This document shows, one piece after another, positions 46,396 to 54,969 of a stretch of DNA of 64,000 nt. Position numbers and translations under genes: made by a program. The stretch spans positions 1,240,001 through 1,304,000 of the forward strand of contig NZ_JABETK010000002.1 of assembly GCF_013240295.1 (NCBI RefSeq), given 5' to 3'. This DNA comes from Neoaquamicrobium sediminum. GTDB lineage: Bacteria; Pseudomonadota; Alphaproteobacteria; Rhizobiales; Rhizobiaceae. The notes below the pieces were generated by a model. The model worked only from the letters and a program-made list of their open reading frames with translations. It was not told where the DNA came from and searched no databases. Each line of letters opens with the position of its first letter. Positions within the stretch are counted from its first letter, which is position 1.

Positions 46396-46481
46396 GGTGC
46401 TTTCTCCCTTGCGGCGCATGGGGCGCCTCGTCCGATTGCTTCACCAACAGACTTAGACGCATCCCCGCCGAAGCCAAGGCC

Positions 46482-47432
46482 TCACCCGAGAAACCTCTGC
46501 GCGACAGTCAGCCAGAAGCCCGTGGTCAATATCGCGCAGGCAGTGGAAATGGTCATCGTATTCGAAGCCAGAACCTGCCCCGTGCCGAACCGGGTCGCGA
46601 TTAGGTAGGGATTGACGCCTGTCGGCATCGAGGCGGCGACCACCAGAACCTGCGCCGGCAACGGCGGAAGACCGATGACAATCACGGCGACCAGCACGAC
46701 GCCGGGCAGAAGCATGAGTTTCAGGAACGAGAGCGCCAGCGCAGGCTTTACGTTGCCCGAAATGCCGAACTTGCGCAGGCCGAGCCCCATCGCAAAGAGC
46801 GCGACCGTGCCGGCGATGCCCGCAAAAGCGTCAATGAAGCGCATTCCCAATGAAGGCATCGGCAAACCGGTGATCCGCCAGGCAAGGCCGGCGAGAATGC
46901 CTATGATCAGCGGGTTGGTGAAAAGGTTGCGCAGGAAGTCGCGCAGAACCCGAAGGGGGTCCGACGACTTGCCTTCCTTGCGACGCACTAGTTCGAACAT
47001 GACGATCGAGGCGGCCATCATGATCGGCAGATGCACGGAGAGTAAGAGCGACAGCACCTCGATGCCGGGTTGGCCGAACACACCCTGCATGAATGGAAGG
47101 CCGAGAAGCAGCAGGTTCGAGAACGAGGCTGCTATGCCCGCGACAACACCTGCGGCCGCGTCGCGACCGAATATGCGCGTCGCGACCATGTGCCCAGTGA
47201 TCCACACGACCGGCACGGAAGAAAAATAGGCAAGCCACAGCGACCACGGCGCCGCTCCGTGGAAATCGACGCCGATCATGGTGCGGAACAGCAGAGCCGG
47301 CACGGCCACGACGATGGCGAAGTCGGTCAGAGCATCGCCAACCTGCGGTCGCAGCAGACCGGCCCAGCCCGCGCAATAGCCGAGCCCGACCAGCCCGAAG
47401 ACGAAGGCAATGGTTTCGACCACCGGGGACAT
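46482..47432 (-). CDS. AEC family (auxin efflux carrier-like) transporter
   Basis: A 316-residue inner-membrane protein with ten predicted helices in two halves, separated by a polar loop near 155-175 (RRKEGKSSDPLRVLRDFLRN). Family segments are GLGYCAGWAGLL, NLLLLGLPFMQGVFG, NPLIIGILAGLAWRI, and PTGVNPYLIATRFG near 275. Bacterial AEC carriers move dicarboxylates or similar anions; the substrate here is unknown. The start is taken as ATG 47432; an earlier in-frame start at 47492 exists. It is divergent from the histidine-phosphatase-like gene. Confidence 0.87.
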   Translation of the reverse strand: MSPVVETIAFVFGLVGLGYCAGWAGLLRPQVGDALTDFAIVVAVPALLFRTMIGVDFHGAAPWSLWLAYFSSVPVVWITGHMVATRIFGRDAAAGVVAGIAASFSNLLLLGLPFMQGVFGQPGIEVLSLLLSVHLPIMMAASIVMFELVRRKEGKSSDPLRVLRDFLRNLFTNPLIIGILAGLAWRITGLPMPSLGMRFIDAFAGIAGTVALFAMGLGLRKFGISGNVKPALALSFLKLMLLPGVVLVAVIVIGLPPLPAQVLVVAASMPTGVNPYLIATRFGTGQVLASNTMTISTACAILTTGFWLTVAQRFLG

Positions 47433-47560
47433 GCCCGCGCGGTAGCGCAATTGCGCCGTCGCGGCAAGCTGCGGCATCGAAACCGCAAGCACAAAGCATT
47501 GGCTTGCCTTTCATGTCCCGATCCCGTCCCTATATCGGTAGCAGCAACAAAGGGTACCGG

Positions 47561-48121
47561 ATGCTCCGTCTGACAACGATCGTCGTCGCCATTCTCCTTC
47601 TGGCAGGCACGCCAGCCAGCGCCACGGAGGCAGGATGGGCACTTCTGCGCAATGGCGGCCAGGTGCTGTTCCTGGTGCACGCCAACGCGCCGGGTTCCGG
47701 CGACCCGGCCAATTTCGACGTCGAGAACTGCCGCACACAACGCAATCTGTCGGACCGGGGGCGTCAGCAGGCACGGCGCATCGGCGCGCTGATCTCGGCA
47801 CGAGCCGAGCCGGTCGAGCAGGTTTACGCAAGCCGCTACTGCCGCACGCTCCAGACCGCCCGCCTCGCATTCGGCGACGGGCTGGTCGAGGAAATGGACG
47901 CGCTCGACCCGCCTGCGGAAGACGAGGAAGCCGCGAAATCAGCCCGGGAGGAAGTGATGGAGCTGATTCGCACCTACTCTGGCTCCGGCAATCTCGTGCT
48001 CGTCACGCATCCCGAAAGTATCGAGGCGCTCGTCGGCGTAACCCCGCGCGAAGGCGAGGCAGTGATCGTTGCGCCGACCGATGAGGGTATCCACATCATC
48101 GGCCGGATCGTCTTCAATTGA
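47561..48121 (+). CDS. Histidine phosphatase family-like secreted protein with altered RHG motif
   Basis: A 186-residue protein with a signal peptide ([21 protein letters not shown]). The fold motifs of the branch are present: [35 protein letters not shown], split at about 45-80, [15 protein letters not shown] with the second Arg, and the distal His in LVLVTHPES. The first catalytic motif, normally L-R-H-A, reads FLVHANAP. The Arg that binds phosphate is Val (GTG codon) while the nucleophilic His stays. Activity may be weak or absent. The start is ATG 47561. It is upstream of acpXL but separated by about 110 bases. Confidence 0.78.
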   Translation: MLRLTTIVVAILLLAGTPASATEAGWALLRNGGQVLFLVHANAPGSGDPANFDVENCRTQRNLSDRGRQQARRIGALISARAEPVEQVYASRYCRTLQTARLAFGDGLVEEMDALDPPAEDEEAAKSAREEVMELIRTYSGSGNLVLVTHPESIEALVGVTPREGEAVIVAPTDEGIHIIGRIVFN

Positions 48122-48230
48122 GGGCAAAGGCGGCTACCTTTTTGGCTCTGGCTCTTTTCCTGCCCGTAAAAACCGATTAGAGAGCCGCCAGACCACGAAC
48201 GAACAAGCCCTGCATTCAGAGGGAATCACT

Positions 48231-48515
48231 GTGACATCGACATTCGACAAGGTTGCCGACATCATCGCGGAGACCAGCGAGATCGACCGCGACACGATCA
48301 CGCCCAAGAGCCACACGATCGACGACCTCGGCATCGACAGCCTCGATTTCCTCGACATCGTCTTTGCGATCGACAAGGAGTTCGGCATCAAGGTGCCGCT
48401 CGAGAAGTGGACCCAGGAGGTCAACGACGGAAAGGCTCCGGCCGAGGAATATTTCGTCATGGAAAACCTCTGCGCCAAGATCGATGGCCTCGTCGCGGCC
48501 AAGAACGCGACCTGA
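48231..48515 (+). CDS. acpXL: Acyl carrier protein AcpXL for very-long-chain lipid A fatty acids
   Basis: A 94-residue specialised ACP carrying the growing 27-hydroxyoctacosanoate chain in rhizobia and relatives. It is almost identical to Rhizobium AcpXL ([16 protein letters not shown], then [19 protein letters not shown]). The 4'-phosphopantetheine serine lies in [20 protein letters not shown]. The start is GTG 48231, with GAGGGA before it; the upstream in-frame extension is not homologous. It opens the VLCFA operon. The expected dehydratase gene (fabZXL) is absent from the 33-base gap before the first synthase. Confidence 0.95.
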   Translation: MTSTFDKVADIIAETSEIDRDTITPKSHTIDDLGIDSLDFLDIVFAIDKEFGIKVPLEKWTQEVNDGKAPAEEYFVMENLCAKIDGLVAAKNAT

Positions 48516-48548
48516 GCTTGTATGGCGGCGGCCTCGGATGAGCCCTGA

Positions 48549-49733
48549 ATGAGCGCGCGCGACGTCGTCATTACCGGCATCGGCCTCGTCTCGTCGCTGG
48601 GCGAAGGCGCCGAGCGCCATTGGCATGTGCTGAGCACGCCCGGCGCGAAGCCCGTGCTCGATGCAGAGCGCTTTCAGCCGTACACGATCCACCCGCTTCC
48701 CGAGATCGACTGGGGCCTGCAGATCGCCAAGCGAGGCGACCAGCGGCAGATGGAGACATGGCAGCGGCTGGGGACTTATGCGGCCGGCGTGGCGCTGGAC
48801 GATGCCGACGCCAAGGACGAAGCGCTGCTGGCGACCATGGATATGGTGGTGGCTGCCGGCGGCGGTGAGCGCGACAGTGCGGTCGACCAGGCCATCCTCG
48901 ACGCGGCACGCACCCGCAACGACCGCGACCTGCTTCTCAACGAAAAGCTGACAACCGAATTGCGGCCCACGCTCTTTCTCGCCCAGCTGTCCAACCTGCT
49001 GGCCGGCAATATATCGATCGTGCACAAGGTCACCGGCTCGTCGCGCACCTTCATGGGCGAAGAGGGTGCAGGCGTTTCGGCGATCGAGACGGCGGCGGCG
49101 CGCATCCGGTCGGGACAGTCGACCCATATGCTGGTTGGCGGCGCGTTCCAGACCGAACATCCGGACATGCTGCTGGGCTATGAGCTGGACGGTTTCCTGC
49201 ACCGCAAGCGCTGGAAATCCGTGTGGCAGCGGGCCGCCAATGATGGCGGCGGCGTCATCACCGGCTCGGGCGCGGCTTTCCTCGTCCTTGAATCGCGCGA
49301 ACACGCTGAAGCGCGCGGGCGCAATGCCTATGCCGCCATCAGCAATGTGGCGTCCGGCCGCGCAAGGCGCAGCGATGGCAACCTCGTCGAGGCGATCTCG
49401 GGTGTTGTCCGCGTGCTGGGCGCGCCAGACCAGCGCCTGATGGCCATCTCCGGCGCTTCGGGCGCGCATGCCGCGACAGGCGCGGAACGCAACGCGCTCC
49501 AGAGCGCGGGTGACTTCGCGATGCGTGGCTTCTCGACGTTGACCGGCCACCTCAAGGAAGCGCAGTTCCCCTTTGCGATCGCGCTGGCCGCACTCGCCAT
49601 TCACAACGGCGCGCCCTACCCGGCCTTCGACGCGGAGAATGAGAGCCCGGTGGACGGCGCTCCCGAAGCAGTTCTGGCAACCAGCATCGGCTATCATCGC
49701 TATGAGGGCGCTGCCCTCATCGTCAAGGCGTGA
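48549..49733 (+). CDS. Beta-ketoacyl-ACP synthase-like protein FabF2-XL, no active-site Cys
   Basis: A 394-residue thiolase-fold protein in the position of fabF2XL. The frame keeps the KS skeleton (VVITGIGLVSSLGEG, then GGGVITGSGAAFLVLESREHA, GHLKEAQFPFAIALAALAI). However, the nucleophile region reads VTGSSRTFMGEEGAG, with Ser/Arg where Cys is expected (about residues 163-167). The first His motif (HGTGT) is replaced by ISGASGAH. It is thus likely a non-catalytic partner, like the chain-length factor of type II polyketide synthases, for the downstream FabF1. It begins three codons after an apparent remnant following acpXL, and ends 16 bases before fabF1. Confidence 0.85.
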   Translation: MSARDVVITGIGLVSSLGEGAERHWHVLSTPGAKPVLDAERFQPYTIHPLPEIDWGLQIAKRGDQRQMETWQRLGTYAAGVALDDADAKDEALLATMDMVVAAGGGERDSAVDQAILDAARTRNDRDLLLNEKLTTELRPTLFLAQLSNLLAGNISIVHKVTGSSRTFMGEEGAGVSAIETAAARIRSGQSTHMLVGGAFQTEHPDMLLGYELDGFLHRKRWKSVWQRAANDGGGVITGSGAAFLVLESREHAEARGRNAYAAISNVASGRARRSDGNLVEAISGVVRVLGAPDQRLMAISGASGAHAATGAERNALQSAGDFAMRGFSTLTGHLKEAQFPFAIALAALAIHNGAPYPAFDAENESPVDGAPEAVLATSIGYHRYEGAALIVKA

Positions 49734-49749
49734 GCCGGAGGAAGACGCG

Positions 49750-51024
49750 ATGCCCAGCACCACTGATCACCGTGGCCGCCCCGTTATCGCCGTAACCGGC
49801 GTCGGTGTCGTGACCTCGCTCGGGCAGGGCGTGGAGGACAACTGGAACGCGCTGACTTCGGGACGCTCCGGCATCCACCCGATCACCCGCTTCCCCACCG
49901 AACACCTGAACACCACCATTTCCGGCACAGTCGATTTTCTGGCTTCCAGCGACAAGGGCGCAAGCGCGCTGACCTACGAGCTTGCCGAGATCGCGGCGCT
50001 GGAAGCGGTTGCCGGCGCGGGCTACAATGTCAGCGATTTCGCCGGTCCGTTGTTTCTCGCATCCCCTCCGGTCGAGCTCGACTGGCACGAACGGCTGGCG
50101 CTCTACGATTCTGCCGATCTCGATCTACCGGTTTACGAACGCCTGCTCGCCTCCGCGCGTGAGCAGCTTCGCCAGGAAATCTTCGAGGCTTCTCAGTTCG
50201 GCGCCATCGCCGACCGCCTCGCCGATCGCTTCGGCACGCGCGGCCTGCCGATCACCCTGTCGACCGCCTGTGCATCTGGCGCAACCGCCATCCAGCTTGG
50301 CGTGGAAGCTATCCAGCGCGGCGAAAGCGACCGGGCGCTCGCCATCGGCGCGGACGGTTCGGCCACTGCCGAGGCACTGATCCGCTTTTCGCTGCTTTCG
50401 GCCCTTTCAACGCAGAACGAGCGGCCTGAAAAGGCATCGAAGCCGTTTTCGAAGGACCGCGACGGCTTCGTGCTGGCGGAAGGGTCGGCTGCCCTTGTGC
50501 TCGAATCGCTGGAAAGCGCACTCTCGCGCGGCGCGCCGGTGCTTGGCATCATGCGCGGCTGCGGTGAGAAGGCCGACGATTTCCATCGCACCCGTTCCAA
50601 GCCGGATGGCTCACCTGCCATAGCCGCCGTTCATGCCGCCCTTGCCGATGCCGGCATGGATGCGGACGAAATCGAGTACGTGAACGCACACGGCACCTCG
50701 ACGCCGGAAAACGACAAGATGGAACACCTGTCGCTTTCCACCGTATTCGGCGAGCGGATGAAGCGGATTCCTATCTCGTCCAACAAGTCGATGATCGGGC
50801 ATACGCTGTCGGCGGCGGGCGCCATCGAGGCGGTGTTTTCACTTCTGACCATGGCGCGCGGCGTCATTCCGCCGACCATCAACCATGACCATCCGGATCC
50901 GGCGATCGAGCTCGATGTCGTGCCCAACGTGAAGCGCGACGCCGAGGTCGGAACTGTGATTTCCAACTCCTTCGGCTTCGGTGGTCAGAATACGTGCCTT
51001 GTCATGGCGCGGGAACCGGTCTAG
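49750..51024 (+). CDS. Beta-ketoacyl-ACP synthase FabF1-XL (catalytic)
   Basis: A 424-residue elongation condensing enzyme with the full triad: Cys174 in TLSTACASGATA, His314 in VNAHGTSTPEND and His351 in NKSMIGHTLSAAGAIEA, with Lys346 adjacent. The C-terminus NSFGFGGQNTCLV is typical. It should extend acyl-AcpXL toward C26-C28 chains, probably as a heterodimer with the preceding Cys-less partner. The start is ATG 49750 behind GGAGGAAG; the open frame continues upstream inside fabF2 but without homology. The reductase-like gene follows 38 bases later. Confidence 0.9.
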   Translation: MPSTTDHRGRPVIAVTGVGVVTSLGQGVEDNWNALTSGRSGIHPITRFPTEHLNTTISGTVDFLASSDKGASALTYELAEIAALEAVAGAGYNVSDFAGPLFLASPPVELDWHERLALYDSADLDLPVYERLLASAREQLRQEIFEASQFGAIADRLADRFGTRGLPITLSTACASGATAIQLGVEAIQRGESDRALAIGADGSATAEALIRFSLLSALSTQNERPEKASKPFSKDRDGFVLAEGSAALVLESLESALSRGAPVLGIMRGCGEKADDFHRTRSKPDGSPAIAAVHAALADAGMDADEIEYVNAHGTSTPENDKMEHLSLSTVFGERMKRIPISSNKSMIGHTLSAAGAIEAVFSLLTMARGVIPPTINHDHPDPAIELDVVPNVKRDAEVGTVISNSFGFGGQNTCLVMAREPV

Positions 51025-51062
51025 TCCGCTTCCGCAAACGCCAGACAGAAGCGGATACTCCC

Positions 51063-52091
51063 ATGCGCGCACTGCAACTCGTCGAGGATCGGCGGCTTGA
51101 ATCCGTCGACCTGCCCCCGCCCCCGCCTCCCGGTCTCGGAGAGGTCACCGTCAGGATCAGGGCGGTTGCGCTCAACCACATCGATGTCTGGGGCTGGCGC
51201 GGCATGGCGTTCGCCAAGCGCAAGATGCCGCTGGTCGTCGGCGCGGAAGCTTCCGGCGAGGTTGAGACGGTCGGCGAAGGCGTTGCGAACCTCGCACCGG
51301 GCCAACTCGTTTCGATCTATGGCGCGCGCACCTGCGGGCGCTGCCGCGCCTGTCGCGAGAAGCGCGACAATCTCTGCGAGCATGTGTCGGGCGTCCACGG
51401 CTTCCATCTCGACGGCTTCGCCCAGGAAAAGGTCAACCTGCCGGCGCGGCTTCTGGTGCCGGCACCGCCCGGCGTTGACGAGATCGGTGCGGCGGTCGCG
51501 CCCGTCACATTCGGCACGGTCGAGCACATGTTGTTCGACAATGCCAAGCTGCAGCCGGGCGAAACCATCCTCGTCCACGCAGGCGGTTCCGGCATAGGCT
51601 CGGCCGCGATCCAGCTAGCGCGGCGCATGGGCTGCACGGTCATCACGACTGTTGGCTCGAACGACAAGATCGAGAAGGCCAAGGCGCTGGGCGCGGACCA
51701 CGTCATCAACTACCGCGAAGACCGCTTCGAGGGCGTAGTGCGCAAACTGACGAAGAAGAAGGGCGTCGACGTCGTCTTCGAGCATGTCGGCGCCGACACC
51801 TGGGCCGGCTCGATGCTGTGCATGAAGCGCGGCGCGCGCCTCGTCACCTGCGGCTCCACCTCGGGTGTGTCCACCAGCATGAACCTGATGCAGCTCTTCC
51901 AGCAGCAGCTCAAGATCTTCGGGTCTTTCGGCTGCCGGATGGAAAACATGGCGGACGCCATGCAGAAGATGGCCGCCGGCATCGTCCATCCCGTCATCGA
52001 CACCGAAGTCGGCTTCGACGACATCGGCCGTGCGCTGGAGCGCATGGAAGGCCGCGAGGTTTTCGGCAAGATCATCCTGCGGATTGCGTGA
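51063..52091 (+). CDS. Zinc-binding alcohol dehydrogenase-like protein of the VLCFA cluster (AdhXL)
   Basis: A 342-residue MDR-family oxidoreductase. The GroES-like half has four structural-zinc cysteines (CGRCRACREKRDNLC, about 99-113). The Rossmann half has HAGGSGIGSAAIQLARRMG near 168 and the segment VDVVFEHVGADTW. In rhizobia this gene always lies in the acpXL cluster, where it is thought to serve in reduction steps, probably the enoyl step, of 27-OH-C28:0 synthesis. Start ATG 51063. Its stop overlaps the lpxXL start (TGATG), indicating translational coupling. Confidence 0.87.
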   Translation: MRALQLVEDRRLESVDLPPPPPPGLGEVTVRIRAVALNHIDVWGWRGMAFAKRKMPLVVGAEASGEVETVGEGVANLAPGQLVSIYGARTCGRCRACREKRDNLCEHVSGVHGFHLDGFAQEKVNLPARLLVPAPPGVDEIGAAVAPVTFGTVEHMLFDNAKLQPGETILVHAGGSGIGSAAIQLARRMGCTVITTVGSNDKIEKAKALGADHVINYREDRFEGVVRKLTKKKGVDVVFEHVGADTWAGSMLCMKRGARLVTCGSTSGVSTSMNLMQLFQQQLKIFGSFGCRMENMADAMQKMAAGIVHPVIDTEVGFDDIGRALERMEGREVFGKIILRIA

Positions 52092-53035
52092 TGAGTGAGG
52101 GCCACGCGCCATTCCTTCGGCCGCTGGTTGCAAGGACCCTGCGCTTTCTCAAGCAGGCGGAGTATTGGCTGACGGCACAGGCGGCCATGGCGGCGCTGTG
52201 GCTCCTGCGCCTGCTGCCGCCCGACCGTGCGCTCGATTTCGCCGATCGCGTGGCGCGCCGTATAGGCCCCTGGTTTGGCCGTCACCGGGTGGCCCTCGAC
52301 AATCTCCGCAACGCCTATCCCGAAAAGAGCGAGGAAGAGATACAGGCGATCGCCTCCGACATGTGGGGCAACATGGCGCGTCTGGCCGGGGAGTACATCT
52401 TCCTCGACCAGCTTTTCGATTTCGAGCCCAATTCGAACAGGACGGGCCGCGTCGAGGTCATCGGCGAGGAGATTTTCGTGCGCGTGCGCGCCAGCGACAA
52501 GCCGCACATCTTCTTCACCGCCCATACCGGCAATTTCGAGCTCCTGCCGGTGGCCGCAGCCTCGTACGAGTTGCCGGTGACAGCGCTGTTCCGCGCCCCG
52601 AACAACCCCTACATCGCCAAATACATCTTCTCGACCCGTGCCGACGCAATGGGCGAACTGATCGCCTCGCGCGCTGGCGCCGCCTTCGGCCTCGCCCGCA
52701 TCCTCGAACGCGGCGGCAATATCGGCGTCCTCGTCGATCAGAAGTTCCACAAGGGGGTGCCGACCACCTTCTTCGGACTGCCATGCAACACCAGCCCGCT
52801 GGTGGCCAAGCTCGCGCGCCAGTATGAATGCGACGTCTATCCGGCTCGCTCTGTTCGGCTACCCGGCAACCGCTACCGGCTGGAGATCTTCGACAAGCTG
52901 GAGCTACCGCGCACCGAGAAGGGAACGCTCGACGTGCAGGCGACCAGCCAGCTTCTCAACGACACGGTCGAAGGCTGGGTGCGCGAGCATCCAGGCCAGT
53001 GGATGTGGTTCCACAAGCGCTGGAAGACGAACTGA
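52091..53035 (+). CDS. lpxXL: Lipid A very-long-chain acyltransferase LpxXL
   Basis: A 314-residue inner-membrane-associated acyltransferase of the LpxL/HtrB family. It moves 27-hydroxyoctacosanoate from AcpXL onto the lipid A precursor. An N-terminal hydrophobic helix (AAMAALWLLRLLP) anchors it. The catalytic H-x4-E reads FFTAHTGNFELLPV. FRAPNNPYIAKYI and GVLVDQKFHKGVPTTFFGLP are the conserved acceptor-site blocks. It is the last gene of the operon and lies 16 bases from the convergent soeC gene. Confidence 0.92.
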   Translation: MSEGHAPFLRPLVARTLRFLKQAEYWLTAQAAMAALWLLRLLPPDRALDFADRVARRIGPWFGRHRVALDNLRNAYPEKSEEEIQAIASDMWGNMARLAGEYIFLDQLFDFEPNSNRTGRVEVIGEEIFVRVRASDKPHIFFTAHTGNFELLPVAAASYELPVTALFRAPNNPYIAKYIFSTRADAMGELIASRAGAAFGLARILERGGNIGVLVDQKFHKGVPTTFFGLPCNTSPLVAKLARQYECDVYPARSVRLPGNRYRLEIFDKLELPRTEKGTLDVQATSQLLNDTVEGWVREHPGQWMWFHKRWKTN

Positions 53036-53051
53036 CGGACGCTGCTGCGGC

Positions 53052-53978
53052 CTACTGCCCGTAATAGTTCATTACCGCATGCCGCGCTTCGGCGAAGAAC
53101 AGCCAGCGCTCGGTCAGGACACCGACGGCATGCGACAGGACGGCTACTATAGCCAGCAGGACAGTGAGCGCCGGGGTGACGGCACCGGACAATAGCAGCG
53201 GCACGACGGCCGCAACCGGCACCACGCCGCCGAGCAGCACGCTCAGGCGGGCCAGCTTGGCTGCATGCTTGCGCGCAACCCGAAAACCCATCTCGCTGGT
53301 GAGATAGTTGTCATTGAAATGCGGCCGCTCGAACAGCTTCACCTTGCCGATGAAGCCGAGGCCTGTGGCGCTTTCAGGTGTCGACAGTGGAACCTGCGAC
53401 AGCATGCGTTGCCGCCACTGCCATTTCAAAAACCAGGCCGCGACTAGCAGAACCACCGACAGCACCGACAACACCAGCACATTGCCACCGCCCGAAGCCA
53501 CGAAAAACAGACCGAGCAGGCTTCCGCCCGCGCCGGCAAAGAGCAGATAGCAGGCCGGCGTGAGCGGCGTGTGCCACGCCTGCACCGACCGCAGCGACGC
53601 ATAGATCATCGAGGTGCAACAGACCGTGACGGCCGCCCCCAGCGTGCCGAGCAGGCCCGCAATCGGCAGGTAGCGCGACTGGAATATCGCGCCATAGGCG
53701 GCGATACAGAGCGGAACGAAGGTGAGGATCGCCATCACGCCCTCGCGCGAAAGCCAACTCGAGCGCCACTGCGACAGCGCCCGCCATGCGCGCTGCGGAT
53801 TGCCGAGATGCAATGTCGATGACAGCAGACCGGCCGAGATCAGCGCCAGCGCGACGAAATGCGCGATCTTGGTCGCCACGGATGCGGGATCGAGCAGGCC
53901 GAGCCCGAGAACGGCCGCAAGCCCGTAACCCAGCCCGGAAGCGGTCGTGAACGCGATGATGGAAAGGGCTGGATGCAT
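53052..53978 (-). CDS. soeC: Membrane anchor subunit of a SoeABC/DmsABC-type molybdoenzyme
   Basis: A 308-residue protein of the DmsC family with eight predicted transmembrane helices. It links the periplasm- or cytoplasm-facing catalytic subunits to the quinone pool. It opens HPALSIIAFTTASGLGYGLAAVLGLG, with LLSSTLHLGNPQRAWRALSQWRSSWLSREG near 55-85 and ASLRSVQAWHTPLTPACYLLFAGAGGSL in the middle. It follows soeB on the minus strand but is separated from it by a 229-base spacer with a long inverted repeat. SoeC or DmsC is meant by similarity; the electron donor is inferred. Confidence 0.85.
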   Translation of the reverse strand: MHPALSIIAFTTASGLGYGLAAVLGLGLLDPASVATKIAHFVALALISAGLLSSTLHLGNPQRAWRALSQWRSSWLSREGVMAILTFVPLCIAAYGAIFQSRYLPIAGLLGTLGAAVTVCCTSMIYASLRSVQAWHTPLTPACYLLFAGAGGSLLGLFFVASGGGNVLVLSVLSVVLLVAAWFLKWQWRQRMLSQVPLSTPESATGLGFIGKVKLFERPHFNDNYLTSEMGFRVARKHAAKLARLSVLLGGVVPVAAVVPLLLSGAVTPALTVLLAIVAVLSHAVGVLTERWLFFAEARHAVMNYYGQ

Positions 53979-54015
53979 CTAGAAGCGAAGCCCCCGCAGC
54001 GCCGCATTCCGTCGC

Positions 54016-54168
54016 GCCCCCTCTGTCCTGCCGGACATCTCCCCCACGAGGGGGAGATCCACTAACCGCTCGACTTTCGCCGATCGTCAACGTCTCAGGA
54101 GATGCCGTGAAGGCAATGAAAGCCGATCTCCCCCTTGTGGGGGAGATGTCCGGCAGGACAGAGGGGGC
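54016..54168. repeat. Intergenic palindromic element: two 43-44 bp inverted copies
   Basis: Copy one is 54016-54059 (begins GCCCCCTCTGTCCTGCCGGA). Copy two is 54125-54168, its reverse complement with one mismatch. Each copy also contains a short internal palindrome (CTCCCCC-ACGA-GGGGGAG and its partner). The arms are separated by 65 bases. The element sits inside the soeB-soeC operon and would form a large stem-loop in RNA. The motif resembles the short intergenic palindromic repeats widely scattered in Mesorhizobium and related genomes, recalled from general knowledge. No transposase is present. Confidence 0.8.
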
Positions 54169-54207
54169 AACGTAGAGTGCCCTGCAAAGCCGAGAGCTGC
54201 ACGACCA

Positions 54208-54969
54208 TCAGATTCGGTCCAGCATGTCGTCGACCCACGCAAAGAAGCCTGTTGCGCCGCGGGTATCCTCCGCAGCCGGCACCGCCTTCGCTGCCAGCGG
54301 CTTTCGCGGGCGGGGCGGCAGGTATTTGTTGACAGGCCTTGTGCCCTGCTCCGGCATCAGGTCCATGCCGCCGCGTTCGGCCACCATGATCGACACGGCC
54401 GACCCCGGATCGGCGAGATCGCCGAAATGCCGAGCATTGGTCGGGCAGGTCCGCACGCAGGACGGCACGCGATCCACTTCGGGAATGGTCTCGTTGTAGA
54501 TGCGGTCGATGCAGAGCGTGCATTTCTTCATCACGCCGGCAGCAAGGTCCATCTCGCGCGCCCCATAGGGGCACGCCCATGCGCACAGGCCGCAACCGAT
54601 GCACATGTCCTCGTCCACCAGCACGATGCCGTCGTCGGTGCGCTTGTAGGAGGCGCCCGTCGGGCAGACGGTCACGCAGGGCGCGTCCTCGCAATGCAGG
54701 CAGGACTTGGGAAAATGGATCAACCGCGCCGCGCCCGCCTCGCCCACGACCTCGCCGCCCTCAGGCGTCACCTCGAAGGAATGGATGCGGTTGAGGAACG
54801 TGCCTGAAACGTCCGGGCCATAGGGGTCCTGATCGGACAGCGCGGCGCCGTAACCACCGGTGTTCCACTCCTTGCACGAGACCACGCAGGCATGGCAACC
54901 GACGCAGACGTCAAGGTCGATGACGAGCCCGAGCTTTTTCGGGGTCGTTTGGGATGGGAGGGACGTCAT
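54208..54969 (-). CDS. soeB: Iron-sulfur subunit of a SoeABC/DmsABC-type molybdoenzyme
   Basis: A 253-residue electron-transfer protein with four [4Fe-4S] ferredoxin-type cysteine groups: CVGCHACVVSCKEW, CLHCEDAPCVTVCPTGA, CIGCGLCAWACPYGA, and CTLCIDRIYNE with CVRTCPTNARHFGD. It carries electrons between the molybdopterin subunit and the membrane anchor. The start is ATG 54969 and its TGA neighbour overlaps the soeA stop (ATGA), so translation is coupled. The C-terminal tail after the last cluster is Pro/Arg/Ala rich. Confidence 0.9.
   Translation of the reverse strand: MTSLPSQTTPKKLGLVIDLDVCVGCHACVVSCKEWNTGGYGAALSDQDPYGPDVSGTFLNRIHSFEVTPEGGEVVGEAGAARLIHFPKSCLHCEDAPCVTVCPTGASYKRTDDGIVLVDEDMCIGCGLCAWACPYGAREMDLAAGVMKKCTLCIDRIYNETIPEVDRVPSCVRTCPTNARHFGDLADPGSAVSIMVAERGGMDLMPEQGTRPVNKYLPPRPRKPLAAKAVPAAEDTRGATGFFAWVDDMLDRI

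Noticed and set aside
43888..46419. An apparent 843-residue fusion of succinate-semialdehyde dehydrogenase and aldose 1-epimerase
   Set aside because: The junction between the two has nonsense sequence, while the normal dehydrogenase C-terminus and stop lie in another frame. One base missing near 45025 explains it; galM has its own start at 44907.
48216..49763. A 515-codon open frame opposite acpXL and fabF2
   Set aside because: It spans two well-supported genes on the other strand and shows no protein-like motif.
54016..54168. The inverted repeat considered as ends of an insertion sequence
   Set aside because: Only 65 bases lie between the arms, with no transposase or target duplication recognisable. 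It fits a short palindromic intergenic element better.
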